From positions 1-64,000 of the forward strand of contig DATJTW010000073.1 of the NCBI GenBank assembly GCA_035502995.1: a stretch of 64,000 bases of DNA. Reading direction: 5' to 3'. Origin of the DNA: CADEED01 sp035502995 (GTDB taxonomy: Bacteria; Pseudomonadota; Gammaproteobacteria; Steroidobacterales; Steroidobacteraceae). Both the position numbers and the translations under genes were made by a program. Under the pieces are notes generated by a model. That model had not been told where the DNA came from, did no database searches, and saw only the letters and a program-made list of their open reading frames with translations. Positions 43,538 to 51,568 of the stretch are shown here, one piece after another. Every line of letters starts with the position of its first letter. Position 1 is the stretch's first letter.

Positions 43538-43638
43538 GCCGTCTTTTACCCGGCGCCGCGCGACGTGTCACCACCCGGTCACGCCGCTGACACCGCGGCC
43601 ACCCAGCATGCGCGCTCCACCAAACCCAGGGAGTCTCC

Positions 43639-44898
43639 ATGCGCCACTCGCTATCCACTCTCGCCTGTCTCGCTCTCGCCATGCTGTCCGTGTCGTTCAC
43701 CGGCCACGCGAACGGCAATGGCAACGACGACGGCCATCGCGACGATCGCGGCGATCCGTCCATCCAGGTCGGCGTGCGCCCGATGTTCCTCGTCTCCGGC
43801 ATGGACGACAGCGACCTCAAGCGCAAGCTGCAGAAGTGCTCGAACGATCTCGTGCGCCGCACGAAGTTCTCGATCGCGCATCGCGGCGCGCCGCTGCAGT
43901 TCCCCGAGCACACGAAGGAAGCGTACGACGCGGGCGCGCGCATGGGCGCGGGCATCGTCGAGTGCGACGTGACGTTCACGAAGGACGGCGCGCTCGTGTG
44001 CCGTCACGACGAGTGCGATCTGCACACCACGACCAACATCGTCGACACGCCGCTCAACGCGAGCTGCACCACGCCGTGGTCCGGCGCGGGTTCGGCTCCC
44101 CGTTGCTGCGCCAGCGATCTGACCCTCAATCAGTTCAAGTCGCTGAAGGGCAAGATGGATGCGTCGAATCCCGCCGCGACCACGGCGGCCGGATACCTCG
44201 GCGGCACCGCGAGCTGGCGGACGGACCTGTACAACAGCCGCGGCACGCTGCTGACTCTGAAGGAATCGATCGCGCTGAACCGCAAGAACGGCGTCGGCCA
44301 CACGCCCGAGCTCAAGGCAGGCAACCCCGCGCGAGTGAACGCGGTGTTCGGCAGCCAGGCGAAATACGCGCAGGCGATGATCGACGAGTTCAAGAAGGCC
44401 GGCGTGAATCCCAAGGACGTCTGGGCGCAGTCGTTCAATCTCGACGACGTGCTGTACTGGATCAGGAACGAGCCGAAGTTCGGCCGCCAGGCCGTGTACC
44501 TCGACGACGTCGATCCCAGCGTCAGCATCCCGCCGCTGACCGTCGCCGAGCTGCGCGACATCCGCCGCCAGGGCGTGCGCATCTTCGCGCCGCCGATCCC
44601 GGCGCTGCTCGCCGTCGACGACGCGACGAACACGCTGGTGCCGTCGCAGTACGCCGAGGAGATCAAGGGCGCGGGCCTCGACATCATCACGTGGAGCTTC
44701 GAGCGCGCGGACCTGCGTCGCGGCGCGGCGTTCGGCGGCTTCTACGCAGCCTATGACCCGCAGGGCAGGGTCGTGAAGAAGGACAGCGACATGTACCTCG
44801 CGCTGGACGCGCTGGCGCAGGACGTCGGCGTGATCGGCGTGTTCTCCGACTGGCCGGCGACCGTCAGCTACTACGCCAGCTGCATGGGACTCGACTAA
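43639..44898 (+). CDS. secreted glycerophosphodiester phosphodiesterase (GDPD)
   Basis: This 419-residue enzyme would split glycerophosphodiesters into glycerol-3-phosphate and an alcohol. SD GGGAG precedes the ATG. A signal peptide of about 25 residues leads to an N-terminal extension. The catalytic GDPD pattern is I-A-H-R-G-A-P at about 79-85, then E-H-T and C-D-V-T-F-T-K-D-G-A-L-V-C-R-H-D, giving the His pair and metal-binding acids. An eight-fold alpha/beta barrel is expected. The sequence is longer than the E. coli periplasmic GlpQ, mainly through the N-terminus and a loop with several cysteines (S-C-T-T-P, C-C-A-S). Confidence 0.88.
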   Translation: MRHSLSTLACLALAMLSVSFTGHANGNGNDDGHRDDRGDPSIQVGVRPMFLVSGMDDSDLKRKLQKCSNDLVRRTKFSIAHRGAPLQFPEHTKEAYDAGARMGAGIVECDVTFTKDGALVCRHDECDLHTTTNIVDTPLNASCTTPWSGAGSAPRCCASDLTLNQFKSLKGKMDASNPAATTAAGYLGGTASWRTDLYNSRGTLLTLKESIALNRKNGVGHTPELKAGNPARVNAVFGSQAKYAQAMIDEFKKAGVNPKDVWAQSFNLDDVLYWIRNEPKFGRQAVYLDDVDPSVSIPPLTVAELRDIRRQGVRIFAPPIPALLAVDDATNTLVPSQYAEEIKGAGLDIITWSFERADLRRGAAFGGFYAAYDPQGRVVKKDSDMYLALDALAQDVGVIGVFSDWPATVSYYASCMGLD

Positions 44899-44907
44899 CA
44901 TGGCCGC

Positions 44908-46044
44908 ATGGATCGCGGCCGCTCGCTGATACTGTCGAGTCTGTTGATGGCCGGTGCCGCCCACGGGGGCGGCATCGGCGCTTTCACGCAGGCGTCGGAC
45001 GTGGGCGCGGTGAATCGCCCGGTCGAGGCACGGTTCGAATCGTTGCCCGGCGCCTACGTGATCGGCGCCGGCGGCGAGAACGTCTGGGGCGCACGCGATG
45101 CGTTCGGGTTCCTGTGGAAGACGGCGAAGGGCGATCTCACGCTCGCCGCCCGGGTCGAACTACCCGCCGGTGGCGCACAGGAGCATCGCAAGGCCGGCGT
45201 GATGTTCCGGCAATCGCTGGCGCCGGATTCCGCGTACGTCGACGTCGTCGTCCACGGCAATGGCCTCACCTCGTTGCAGTACCGTGTGGTCGCCGGCGGC
45301 GAGACGCGCGAGATCCAGTGCGCGCTACAGGCGCCGGCCGCGGTACGGCTCGAGAAACGCGGCGAGTACGTGCAGGTCGGCCTGCAGAACGCGGTGGGCG
45401 CGTACGAGCCGTCCGGCTGCGCGATTCGCGTCGCACTGAAGGGCACGTTCTACGCCGGCCTCGTCGTCTGCGCGCACGACGCGAACGCGTTCGAAACCGC
45501 GACGTTCAAACACGTCGGGCTCGGCAAGCCGGCCGAGCGGCCCGAACTACCCACGTACGCCATCGAGGTCGCGGCGCCGGATTCGCCGAGCCGCCGCGTG
45601 CTGTATCACTGGAACAGCAAGCTCGAGTCGCCCAGCTTCACGGCCAGCGGCGACGCCATCTGCTTCCGCAGCGACGGCCGCCTGCAACGGCTGCAGATCG
45701 GCCGCGACGAGCCGGTCGACATCGACGCGGGCAGCGCCGCGTCCTGCGCGATCGCGCCGGGCGCGATGCCGGCCGAGGTCAGGCTCGACGGATTCCTGCG
45801 CAACGGGCCCGCCTGGCTGCCGCGGATATCGCCCGACCGCGTGCACGTGGCGTCCGTGTACTTCAAGGGCCGCGGCCGCGACGGCCGGCCCGAGGCCGGT
45901 GACTATCTACTGAGGATCGCGCCGCTGGCCGGCGGCGCACCCGTGGAGCTGGCGCGGTTCTACGGCGAAGGCGGCGTGCTCGGCGCGCAGCCGTGGTCGC
46001 CGGACGGCAGGCAGGTGGTGTTCGTCTCGCGCGAGCCGGAATAG
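44908..46044 (+). CDS. secreted protein with DUF1349-like and WD40/PD40-like segments
   Basis: This 378-residue protein starts nine bases after the GDPD stop. The signal peptide ends near A-H-G-G (residue 20). The first half has a beta-sandwich look with G-V-M-F-R-Q-S-L and D-V-V-V-H-G, like the DUF1349/laminin-type domains. The second half has blades resembling TolB/PD40 repeats, with W-S-P-D-G-R-Q-V-V-F near its end. It may bind a sugar or peptide outside the cell. It forms a unit with GDPD and is ended by a good terminator at 46073-46101. It contains one CTATCTAC octamer. Confidence 0.7.
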   Translation: MDRGRSLILSSLLMAGAAHGGGIGAFTQASDVGAVNRPVEARFESLPGAYVIGAGGENVWGARDAFGFLWKTAKGDLTLAARVELPAGGAQEHRKAGVMFRQSLAPDSAYVDVVVHGNGLTSLQYRVVAGGETREIQCALQAPAAVRLEKRGEYVQVGLQNAVGAYEPSGCAIRVALKGTFYAGLVVCAHDANAFETATFKHVGLGKPAERPELPTYAIEVAAPDSPSRRVLYHWNSKLESPSFTASGDAICFRSDGRLQRLQIGRDEPVDIDAGSAASCAIAPGAMPAEVRLDGFLRNGPAWLPRISPDRVHVASVYFKGRGRDGRPEAGDYLLRIAPLAGGAPVELARFYGEGGVLGAQPWSPDGRQVVFVSREPE

Positions 46045-46072
46045 CCCGGACGGAAGATTGACGCCCGCGCGC

Positions 46073-46101
46073 GCCGCGTGATCTAGTCGCGGCCCTTTTT
46101 T
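46073..46101 (+). terminator. rho-independent terminator after the GDPD unit
   Basis: GCCGCG-N9-CGCGGC stem (46073-46093) then CC and six T residues (46096-46101). It lies about 30 bases after the stop at 46044 and directly before the next gene's promoter region. Confidence 0.75.
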
Positions 46102-46116
46102 CGAGTCGCCCGAGCC

Positions 46117-46548
46117 ATGACCAGACGCATCGCCGTCGCCGATACCGACGCCCTGATCGACGCCTGTTTTCCCGTGATGTCCGAGCTGCGCCCGAAGCTG
46201 ACGCGCGTCGAGTTCACGCCGCTGGTGAAACGGCTCGAAGCGCGCCAGGGCTTTCAGCTCGCGTTCCTCGAGGTCGACGGCGAGATCCGCGCGGTGGCGG
46301 GGTACCGCGTCGCCGAGTGGCTGGCGAATGGCCGTTATCTCGAGATCGAGGACCTGGTCACCGCGGACGGCTCGCGCTCGAAGGGTTACGGCGGCGAGTT
46401 GTTCGACTGGCTGGTCGGCATCGCGGCGAAGCACGAGTGCCGGCAGGTGCGGCTCGTGTCCAACGTCAAACGCGTCGACGCGCACCGGTTCTATCTGCGC
46501 AAGGGCATGACGCAGGAAGCTCACTACTTCTCGTTGAACGTCGGCTGA
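46117..46548 (+). CDS. GNAT-family N-acetyltransferase
   Basis: This 143-residue protein has the GNAT core: V-A-G-Y-R-V (strand 4), L-E-I-E-D-L-V-T (strand 5), then S-R-S-K-G-Y-G-G-E-L-F-D-W, the acetyl-CoA pyrophosphate loop (Q/R-x-x-G-x-G/A variant), and the closing R-F-Y-L-R-K-G-M. The substrate is unknown. It stands alone between two terminator-bounded units. Complete length. Confidence 0.88.
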   Translation: MTRRIAVADTDALIDACFPVMSELRPKLTRVEFTPLVKRLEARQGFQLAFLEVDGEIRAVAGYRVAEWLANGRYLEIEDLVTADGSRSKGYGGELFDWLVGIAAKHECRQVRLVSNVKRVDAHRFYLRKGMTQEAHYFSLNVG

Positions 46549-46601
46549 CTCGACGCCAGCCCACTCGACGCCAGCCCAGGCACCCTCGCCGATCGCGCCG
46601 A

Positions 46602-46793
46602 TCAGTCGGTCTGACGTTCGAGGATCGCGATCATGCCGGCGGCGCGGCCCCACAACGTCGACGGCTGCACCAGCTGACACAGCCGCCAGTTCTGTTTGGC
46701 TTCGGCATTCAAGGCGTTCTGGATGTCCACGTCGTCGGACTGGAAGTTGCTCGGCTTGTACGGCAACAGGACCTGCTTGTATTCGACCGGCAT
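46602..46793 (-). CDS. DUF4177-like small protein
   Basis: This 63-residue protein starts at the ATG at 46793, with GGGAGAG upstream; longer in-frame starts have no SD. The pattern E-Y-K-Q-V near the start, N-W-R-L-C-Q-L in the middle and I-A-I-L-E-R at the end matches the DUF4177 layout (Y-x-V … W-x-L … E-R). The usual family protein is about this length and of unknown function. It converges on the GNAT gene with 53 bases between them. Confidence 0.65.
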   Translation of the reverse strand: MPVEYKQVLLPYKPSNFQSDDVDIQNALNAEAKQNWRLCQLVQPSTLWGRAAGMIAILERQTD

Positions 46794-46885
46794 GCGGCTC
46801 TCCCGGAAACGGCGGACGCCGCTGCCGCGGATAGTGTCACGCGGCGGGTGGACGCGCTCGCCATTCGCCGGCAAGCTGCGCGGCC

Positions 46886-47842
46886 ATGAAAATCCTCGTC
46901 ACCGGCAGCGCCGGCCATCTCGGCGAAGCGTTGATGCGCACGTTGCCGGGCCTCGGGCACGAGGCGGTGGGGCTCGACGTGTTGAAGTCGCCCTTCACGA
47001 CCGTCGTCGGCTCGATCGCCGACCGTGACGTCGTCGACGCGGCGATGTCCGGCGTCGACGTGGTGCTGAACGCCGCGACGCTGCACAAGCCGCACGTCGC
47101 CACGCATCCGCGCCAGGCCTTCGTCGACACCAACATCACCGGCACGCTGAACCTGCTCGAAGCCGCCGCGGCGCAGCGCGTGCGCGCCTTCATCTACACC
47201 AGCACCACCAGCACGTTCGGCGACGCGCTGACGCCGCCGGCCGGTTCGCCGGCCGCGTGGATCACCGAAGACGTGGTGCCCATCCCCAAGAACATCTACG
47301 GCGCCACCAAGACCGCCGCCGAAGACCTCTGCAAGCTGTTCCACCGCAACCACGGCCTGCCCTGCCTCGTGCTGCGCACCTCGCGCTTCTTCCCCGAGGG
47401 TGACGACGTGCCCGAGAAGCGGGACGCGTATGACGACGCGAACCTCAAGGTGAACGAGCTGCTGTACCGGCGCGTCGACACCGAGGACGTGGTCAGCGCG
47501 CACCTCGCGGCGATCGAGAAGGCGCCGCAGCTGGGATTCGGCCGGTTCATCGTCACGGCGACCACGCCGTTCACGCGCGACGACCTGGCGCAGCTCGGCG
47601 TCGATGCGCCGTCGGTGCTGGCGCGGCACGTGCCGGCATACCGCGAGGTCTACGCCCGCCGCGGGTGGCGGATGTTGCCGGCGCTCGATCGCGTGTACGT
47701 CAACGAACGCGCGCGCCGGCTGCTCGGCTGGCAGCCGAAGTACGATTTCGCGCGCGCGTTGGCCAGCGTCGCTGCCGGCGAGGACTATCGCAGCCCGCTC
47801 GCGATCGCGGCCGGCGCGAAGGGTTATCACAGGGCAAGCTGA
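46886..47842 (+). CDS. NAD-dependent epimerase/dehydratase (extended SDR)
   Basis: This 318-residue Rossmann enzyme has V-T-G-S-A-G-H-L-G at residues 5-13 for NAD(P), and L-N-A-A-T as the active-site strand. The catalytic Ser/Tyr/Lys are in T-S-T-T-S-T-F-G and N-I-Y-G-A-T-K-T-A-A (Y-x-x-x-K). The substrate may be a nucleotide sugar or a hydroxy/keto compound. Only one gene occurs here, so pathway context is absent. Its end is followed by a strong hairpin (47853-47882). Confidence 0.88.
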   Translation: MKILVTGSAGHLGEALMRTLPGLGHEAVGLDVLKSPFTTVVGSIADRDVVDAAMSGVDVVLNAATLHKPHVATHPRQAFVDTNITGTLNLLEAAAAQRVRAFIYTSTTSTFGDALTPPAGSPAAWITEDVVPIPKNIYGATKTAAEDLCKLFHRNHGLPCLVLRTSRFFPEGDDVPEKRDAYDDANLKVNELLYRRVDTEDVVSAHLAAIEKAPQLGFGRFIVTATTPFTRDDLAQLGVDAPSVLARHVPAYREVYARRGWRMLPALDRVYVNERARRLLGWQPKYDFARALASVAAGEDYRSPLAIAAGAKGYHRAS

Positions 47843-47852
47843 CTACGGTTAT

Positions 47853-47882
47853 GACAGGCGCGGCCGCGGGGCCGCCCCTGTC
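47853..47882 (+). terminator. strong hairpin between the epimerase and rhomboid genes
   Basis: 13-bp arms with one mismatch (47853-47865, 47870-47882), loop GCGG. No T-run follows, so a Rho-independent terminator is uncertain. It could also be a structure in the rhomboid leader RNA. Confidence 0.5.
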
Positions 47883-47945
47883 GCATTTGCGCGGTTCGCG
47901 GCAGAGTTCCGTTGTCTCCACAAGAACAACGAGAACGGGGAATCG

Positions 47946-47972
47946 ATGGGCTTCATCGTGTACATTTTCTGA
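47946..47972 (+). CDS. eight-residue leader peptide (MGFIVYIF) upstream of rhomboid
   Basis: A short ORF with a good ribosome site (ACGGGGAA, ending about four bases before the ATG) encodes M-G-F-I-V-Y-I-F and ends in TGA at 47970-47972. The rhomboid ATG follows four bases later, without its own SD. Translation of the leader probably feeds the rhomboid start. The peptide is hydrophobic. No other reading of this stretch is as well supported. Confidence 0.45.
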   Translation: MGFIVYIF

Positions 47973-47976
47973 ACGC

Positions 47977-48666
47977 ATGTTCGCGATCATTCCATTGGGC
48001 AAGAAGGGATCCTCCGGGATCCCGCTGATCACCATCTTCATCAGCGTCGCCTGCGCGCTCGTCTTCGCGTTCGCGCACGACGACAAGGCGCAGCTCGCGC
48101 TCGCCTACTACCCGCGCTCGTACGACGTCGCGACGATGTTCACGTCGGTGTTCACGCACGCGGACATCTGGCACCTGGTCGGCAACCTGTTCTTCTTCTA
48201 CGGGTTCGCGCGCACGGTCGAGACGCAGATCTCGGTGAAGGGCTATCTATTCGCGTTCGTGCTGTTCGTGCTCGTGACGAACCTCGCGTACGGCTTCGCG
48301 ATGCACGAGGACATCCCGACGATCGGCCTGTCCGGCATCGTGTGGGGATACATGGGCATCTTCCTGTTCCGGTATCCGAAGGACTACATCGACTGCTTCG
48401 TCTGGTACGTCGTCGTGTTCAAGATCATCGAGGTGCCCGCGCTGGTGTTCATCCTGGCGTTCCTCGCGTTGAACGTGGGCGCGTACCGGAACCTCGACGA
48501 CAGCGCGGTGAACTACGTGGCGCATTTCTCCGGTTTCGCGGCCGGCGCGCTGTTCCGGTTGATGTTCTGGCACGTGTTCACGACGGAGAAGCCGGAGCCG
48601 AAGCGGCGGCCGGCGACGAAGCTCGGGCAGCTGCGCGCCAGCCAGGCGCGCGCGCTGCGCCGCTGA
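47977..48666 (+). CDS. rhomboid-family intramembrane serine protease
   Basis: This 229-residue membrane protein has the rhomboid arrangement: H-L-V-G-N-L-F-F-F (the conserved His/Asn of TM2), the nucleophile in T-I-G-L-S-G-I-V-W-G, and the catalytic His in N-Y-V-A-H-F-S-G-F. About six to seven helices are predicted. A basic cytoplasmic C-tail (K-P-E-P-K-R-R-P-A-T-K) follows. Rhomboids cut transmembrane substrates in the bilayer, often near the membrane surface. No substrate gene is adjacent. It lacks a clear SD of its own, and the tiny leader ORF may set its expression. Confidence 0.9.
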   Translation: MFAIIPLGKKGSSGIPLITIFISVACALVFAFAHDDKAQLALAYYPRSYDVATMFTSVFTHADIWHLVGNLFFFYGFARTVETQISVKGYLFAFVLFVLVTNLAYGFAMHEDIPTIGLSGIVWGYMGIFLFRYPKDYIDCFVWYVVVFKIIEVPALVFILAFLALNVGAYRNLDDSAVNYVAHFSGFAAGALFRLMFWHVFTTEKPEPKRRPATKLGQLRASQARALRR

Positions 48667-48749
48667 ATCAACGGAAACCCAACGGGTCGAAAGATTTTCT
48701 TGCCGGTGGCGGATGGGCGGTTGGGGGCGCGTGCGGCAGAATCGCCGCC

Positions 48750-49427
48750 ATGAACTCCCTGCTCGACAACATCATGTGGAACTGCCTGTCCGGCCCGCAG
48801 GCGCGGTTCGCGAGCGGGGCCGGCGACGTACGGCGGTATGCGCCCGGGTTCTCGCCGATCCTCGGCTGCCGGGACCCGCATCGGCCCGACTTCGCGGAGC
48901 TCGAGAAACACTGCGCTCCCGGCGACAGCTTCTACATCGACATCTGGGACGGCGCGCCGCCGTCCGGCTGGCGCATCGATAGAGAGGCGCGCATGTGGAA
49001 GATGGTGTGGGACGCGCCCCCGCCGGCCGAGGATGCGGCGCCCGACGCCGTGGCGCTGCGGCCGGACCAGGCGGCGCTGGCCGTCGAACTGGCGACGCTG
49101 ACGAATCCGGGGCCGTTCGGCCTGCGCACGCCCGAGCTCGGCGAGTACTTCTGCTTCTTCGACGGCCCGCGGTTGATCGCGCTGGCCGGCGAGCGCATGG
49201 AGATCGATTCGCTGCGCGAGATCAGCGGCATCTGCACGCATCCTGACTACCAGGGGCGCGGGCTGGCGCGGAAGTTGACGTTGAAGCTCGTGCGGCGGCA
49301 GATGCAGCGCGGGTTGACGCCCTATCTTCACGTGATGAGTCATAACGCCGGTGCGCGGGCGCTTTACGAGAAACTCGGCTTCCGCAACTATCTCGAGACC
49401 ACGGTTCGCGTCATCACGCGCGAGTGA
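48750..49427 (+). CDS. GNAT-family acetyltransferase with N-terminal extension
   Basis: This 225-residue protein starts at the ATG at 48750. The first 125 residues carry a Trp-rich segment of unknown role (W-D-G-A-P-P-S-G-W). The C-terminal 100 residues hold the acetyltransferase signature: I-S-G-I-C-T-H-P-D-Y-Q-G-R-G-L-A-R-K-L, where G-R-G-L-A fits the CoA-binding loop, then A-R-A-L-Y-E-K-L-G-F-R. The FR47-like C-half with an N-terminal domain is common among proteobacterial GNATs. Substrate unknown. Confidence 0.82.
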   Translation: MNSLLDNIMWNCLSGPQARFASGAGDVRRYAPGFSPILGCRDPHRPDFAELEKHCAPGDSFYIDIWDGAPPSGWRIDREARMWKMVWDAPPPAEDAAPDAVALRPDQAALAVELATLTNPGPFGLRTPELGEYFCFFDGPRLIALAGERMEIDSLREISGICTHPDYQGRGLARKLTLKLVRRQMQRGLTPYLHVMSHNAGARALYEKLGFRNYLETTVRVITRE

Positions 49428-49434
49428 GGGATTC

Positions 49435-50001
49435 ATGGCGAGAGTTGCACCGCCCGGGGACCGCGCGACGGTCAACGACGTGTCCGAAGGACTGGAGGTC
49501 GCGATCCCCGCGCGCCGGAACTGGTTCCTCATCCTGTTCCTCGCGTTCTGGTTGTGCGGCTGGTTCGCCGGAGAGTCCTCGGCGATCGTGCAACTCGCCG
49601 GCGACGAGACGCGTGGCGACCGGGCGTTCCTGCTGTTCTGGTTGTGCGGCTGGACGGTCGGCGGGGTCGTCGTGATCGCGATCTGGCTGTGGAATGTCGC
49701 GGGTGTGGAACGCGTGACGTTCACGCCGTCGGAGATCCGCGTGCGGCGCGGCGTCGGCGGCCTCGGCTACTCGAAGGAGTACGACCTCGCGCACGCGTCG
49801 TCGTTGCGCGTGTCGCCGCCGGTGATGAACTTCCTGACGCCGCGCTCGTCGATGCGGTTCTGGGGAGTGGGCGGCGGCCTCATGGTGTTCGATTACGGCT
49901 CGACGACCGTGCGCTTCGGCGGCGGCCTGGACGAACCGGAGGCGCGGCGGATCATCGATCAGGTCACCGCGCGTTTTCCGGCGCTGCGCTCGGTGGTTTG
50001 A
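49435..50001 (+). CDS. two-helix membrane protein with PH-like domain
   Basis: This 188-residue protein starts at the ATG at 49435, eight bases after the GNAT stop. Two similar hydrophobic segments carry the repeated motif F-W-L-C-G-W (about residues 37-43 and 66-72). A cytoplasmic beta domain follows from about residue 85 (V-T-F-T-P-S-E-I-R-V-R-R-G), ending in an amphipathic helix (E-P-E-A-R-R-I-I-D-Q-V). The fold resembles bacterial PH-like/DUF-type membrane proteins. Function unknown. Co-transcription with the GNAT is likely. Confidence 0.65.
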   Translation: MARVAPPGDRATVNDVSEGLEVAIPARRNWFLILFLAFWLCGWFAGESSAIVQLAGDETRGDRAFLLFWLCGWTVGGVVVIAIWLWNVAGVERVTFTPSEIRVRRGVGGLGYSKEYDLAHASSLRVSPPVMNFLTPRSSMRFWGVGGGLMVFDYGSTTVRFGGGLDEPEARRIIDQVTARFPALRSVV

Positions 50002-50038
50002 GCCGTTGACGCGCGCCGTTCCCTGCTAGCATCGCGCC

Positions 50039-50569
50039 ATGGCAGCCGCAGCACCGTCGTTCCTCCCGCTCCTCGTCTTCGTGCCCCTGTTCCTGTGGCG
50101 CATGTACAGCCGCATCAAGCGGAACATCGGCCGGCAGAAGTTCGTGACGTGGCGGCCGTGGGTCACGCTGACGCTGTTCCCCGTGTTGCTGATCCTGATC
50201 GGGATGGGTTCGCTGCCGCATCCCGAGCGGTTGCTGGCGATGGCCGGTGGTTTGATCGCCGGCGCGGTGCTCGGCGTGTTCGGCACGAAGCACACGAAGT
50301 TCGAGAACACGCCGGAGGGGATCTTCTACACGCCGAATGCGCACATCGGCATTGCGTTGAGCGTGATCTTCCTGGGACGCATGGCTTACCGGATGTGGCA
50401 GTTGTATTCGATGGATCCGACGGCGCAGCCGAATCCGGCGGATTTTGCGAGTAGTCCGTTGACGCTTTCCATTTTCGGGTTGTTGGCCGGGTACTACATG
50501 ACGTACGCGGTGGGATTGATCCGATATCGGATGACCGACGAGCGAGAGAAATCCAGACAGGTTCCGTAG
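50039..50569 (+). CDS. CcdC-like membrane protein (DUF1453 type)
   Basis: This 176-residue protein has five hydrophobic segments. An N-terminal helix is followed by the basic turn R-M-Y-S-R-I-K-R-N-I-G-R-Q-K, then G-G-L-I-A-G-A-V-L-G-V-F-G-T. The pattern resembles the CcdC/DUF1453 proteins, which are linked to cytochrome c maturation in Bacillus but not required there. A role in cytochromes here is only suggested. It is the last gene before the lower-GC deaminase module. Confidence 0.7.
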   Translation: MAAAAPSFLPLLVFVPLFLWRMYSRIKRNIGRQKFVTWRPWVTLTLFPVLLILIGMGSLPHPERLLAMAGGLIAGAVLGVFGTKHTKFENTPEGIFYTPNAHIGIALSVIFLGRMAYRMWQLYSMDPTAQPNPADFASSPLTLSIFGLLAGYYMTYAVGLIRYRMTDEREKSRQVP

Positions 50570-50606
50570 ATCAAGTCGCCAACGAGACATGATGGCGGCG
50601 TGCGAA

Positions 50607-51179
50607 CTAATAGACGCCGGCAGCTCGACTCTGGCCTTTGAATTGATTGGGAGCGCTCGCTGGGGTGCCGCGAACTTCTTCGATGATAAGTTGGCACACG
50701 AACATTCCGGGACTAAGCAGAAAGTCGAATGTTCCGAGATTGATGATCTCGAGCGTTATCGTTCCAGAAAACCCGGCGTGAATCGTGGGCGCCGTGAAGT
50801 GGACGAGAATTCCACATCGTGCAAGTGAACTTTTCCCTTCGACACGCGCAGAAAAACATGTGCCGGAGTTCAGCAACGGAAAATTCACGCGCTCCAGAGT
50901 TTTTGCCAAGATCAACTTGTTTGGAACAAGCGAATACGGGCGATCATCGGTAATCGTGTGAGTCTTGGAGTGCTTTGCCCAAAACGGCGCGATTCCCGGC
51001 TTTCTCAGGTCGAGCTGGACGGGCGAGTGAGAATCCGGCACCAGTATTTCGTCGCCCAGACGCAGGTCAACCGCACTCGTGTTGAAAGGCGGCTGCGAAG
51101 GATCCGTTCCTGCCAATGGTTCGATTTCGAAATATTTCTCGCCGAGGCAGCGGACAATTTCGACATTGCTCAGGATCAT
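50607..51179 (-). CDS. dCTP deaminase/dUTPase-superfamily enzyme
   Basis: This 190-residue protein would deaminate dCTP (or hydrolyse dUTP). The trimer-site motif is clear: E-G-K-S-S-L-A-R-C-G-I-L-V-H at about residues 115-128, then T-A-P-T-I-H-A-G-F-S-G-T and the catalytic Glu in L-E-I-I-N. The N-half has V-D-L-R-L-G-D-E-I-L-V. The length is near E. coli Dcd (193). It follows a small gene with only seven bases between them; its AGGAA ribosome site overlaps that gene's TAG. Composition is more AT-rich than the flanks, suggesting transfer. Dcd-type enzymes also work in antiphage defence by depleting dCTP, so a defence role is possible. A spare housekeeping copy is the alternative. Confidence 0.85.
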   Translation of the reverse strand: MILSNVEIVRCLGEKYFEIEPLAGTDPSQPPFNTSAVDLRLGDEILVPDSHSPVQLDLRKPGIAPFWAKHSKTHTITDDRPYSLVPNKLILAKTLERVNFPLLNSGTCFSARVEGKSSLARCGILVHFTAPTIHAGFSGTITLEIINLGTFDFLLSPGMFVCQLIIEEVRGTPASAPNQFKGQSRAAGVY

Positions 51180-51186
51180 AGATTTC

Positions 51187-51450
51187 CTATGCGGCGGGAA
51201 CCTCGGCCCAAGGCGAAGCAGTCTCGAATGTCTCACTGGGCAGGAGGACAAGATCCGTTTTCTGACCAGGATCTGAATTTACGAGAGTGACCTTTAGATA
51301 GGAACGCCCCGCACGCTCTTCCAATAAATTATTGTCTGCAAAAAAACTGACCTTGCGACCATCAGCAAGCTTAAGTTCAACAGCCTTCTCGGACGAAAAC
51401 ATCCCCGAAGAAATCGTCACTTGAATCCAATGTCCCGCTTTTCCGTTCAT
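51187..51450 (-). CDS. small unknown protein coupled to the dCTP-deaminase gene
   Basis: This 87-residue protein starts at the ATG at 51450, with CTGGAGCG upstream, and ends seven bases before the deaminase start. It looks like a compact beta-rich domain (W-I-Q-V-T-I-S-S, V-E-L-K-L-A-D-G-R-K-V-S-F-F, L-K-V-T-L-V). It has no cysteines and no recognisable enzyme motif. In a two-gene module with a nucleotide deaminase, a regulator, sensor or inhibitor is a reasonable inference. Codon use is more AT-rich than in neighbours. Confidence 0.6.
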   Translation of the reverse strand: MNGKAGHWIQVTISSGMFSSEKAVELKLADGRKVSFFADNNLLEERAGRSYLKVTLVNSDPGQKTDLVLLPSETFETASPWAEVPAA

Positions 51451-51568
51451 GGTCGCTCCAGTTCCATCCAGTATCGATGCAGCAACAACCCTGTATGAGC
51501 GAGCGTTGGCTGACTTCGAAACTTCAGCACATCGATACTCGCAACGACAAGGAGAATTTTCACAAGGA
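51451..51568 (-). promoter_or_regulatory. deaminase-module promoter region with widely spaced inverted repeat
   Basis: AGTATCGATG (51470-51479) and CATCGATACT (51530-51539) are perfect 10-bp arms 50 bases apart. The region lies upstream of the minus-strand module and after patD's stop. Paired operator half-sites or looping could control the module. A -10/-35 cannot be placed with confidence. Confidence 0.5.

Noticed and set aside
50589..50828. A plus-strand 79-codon gene in the deaminase region
   Set aside because: It lies on the opposite strand of the well-supported deaminase gene and has no ribosome site or family match.
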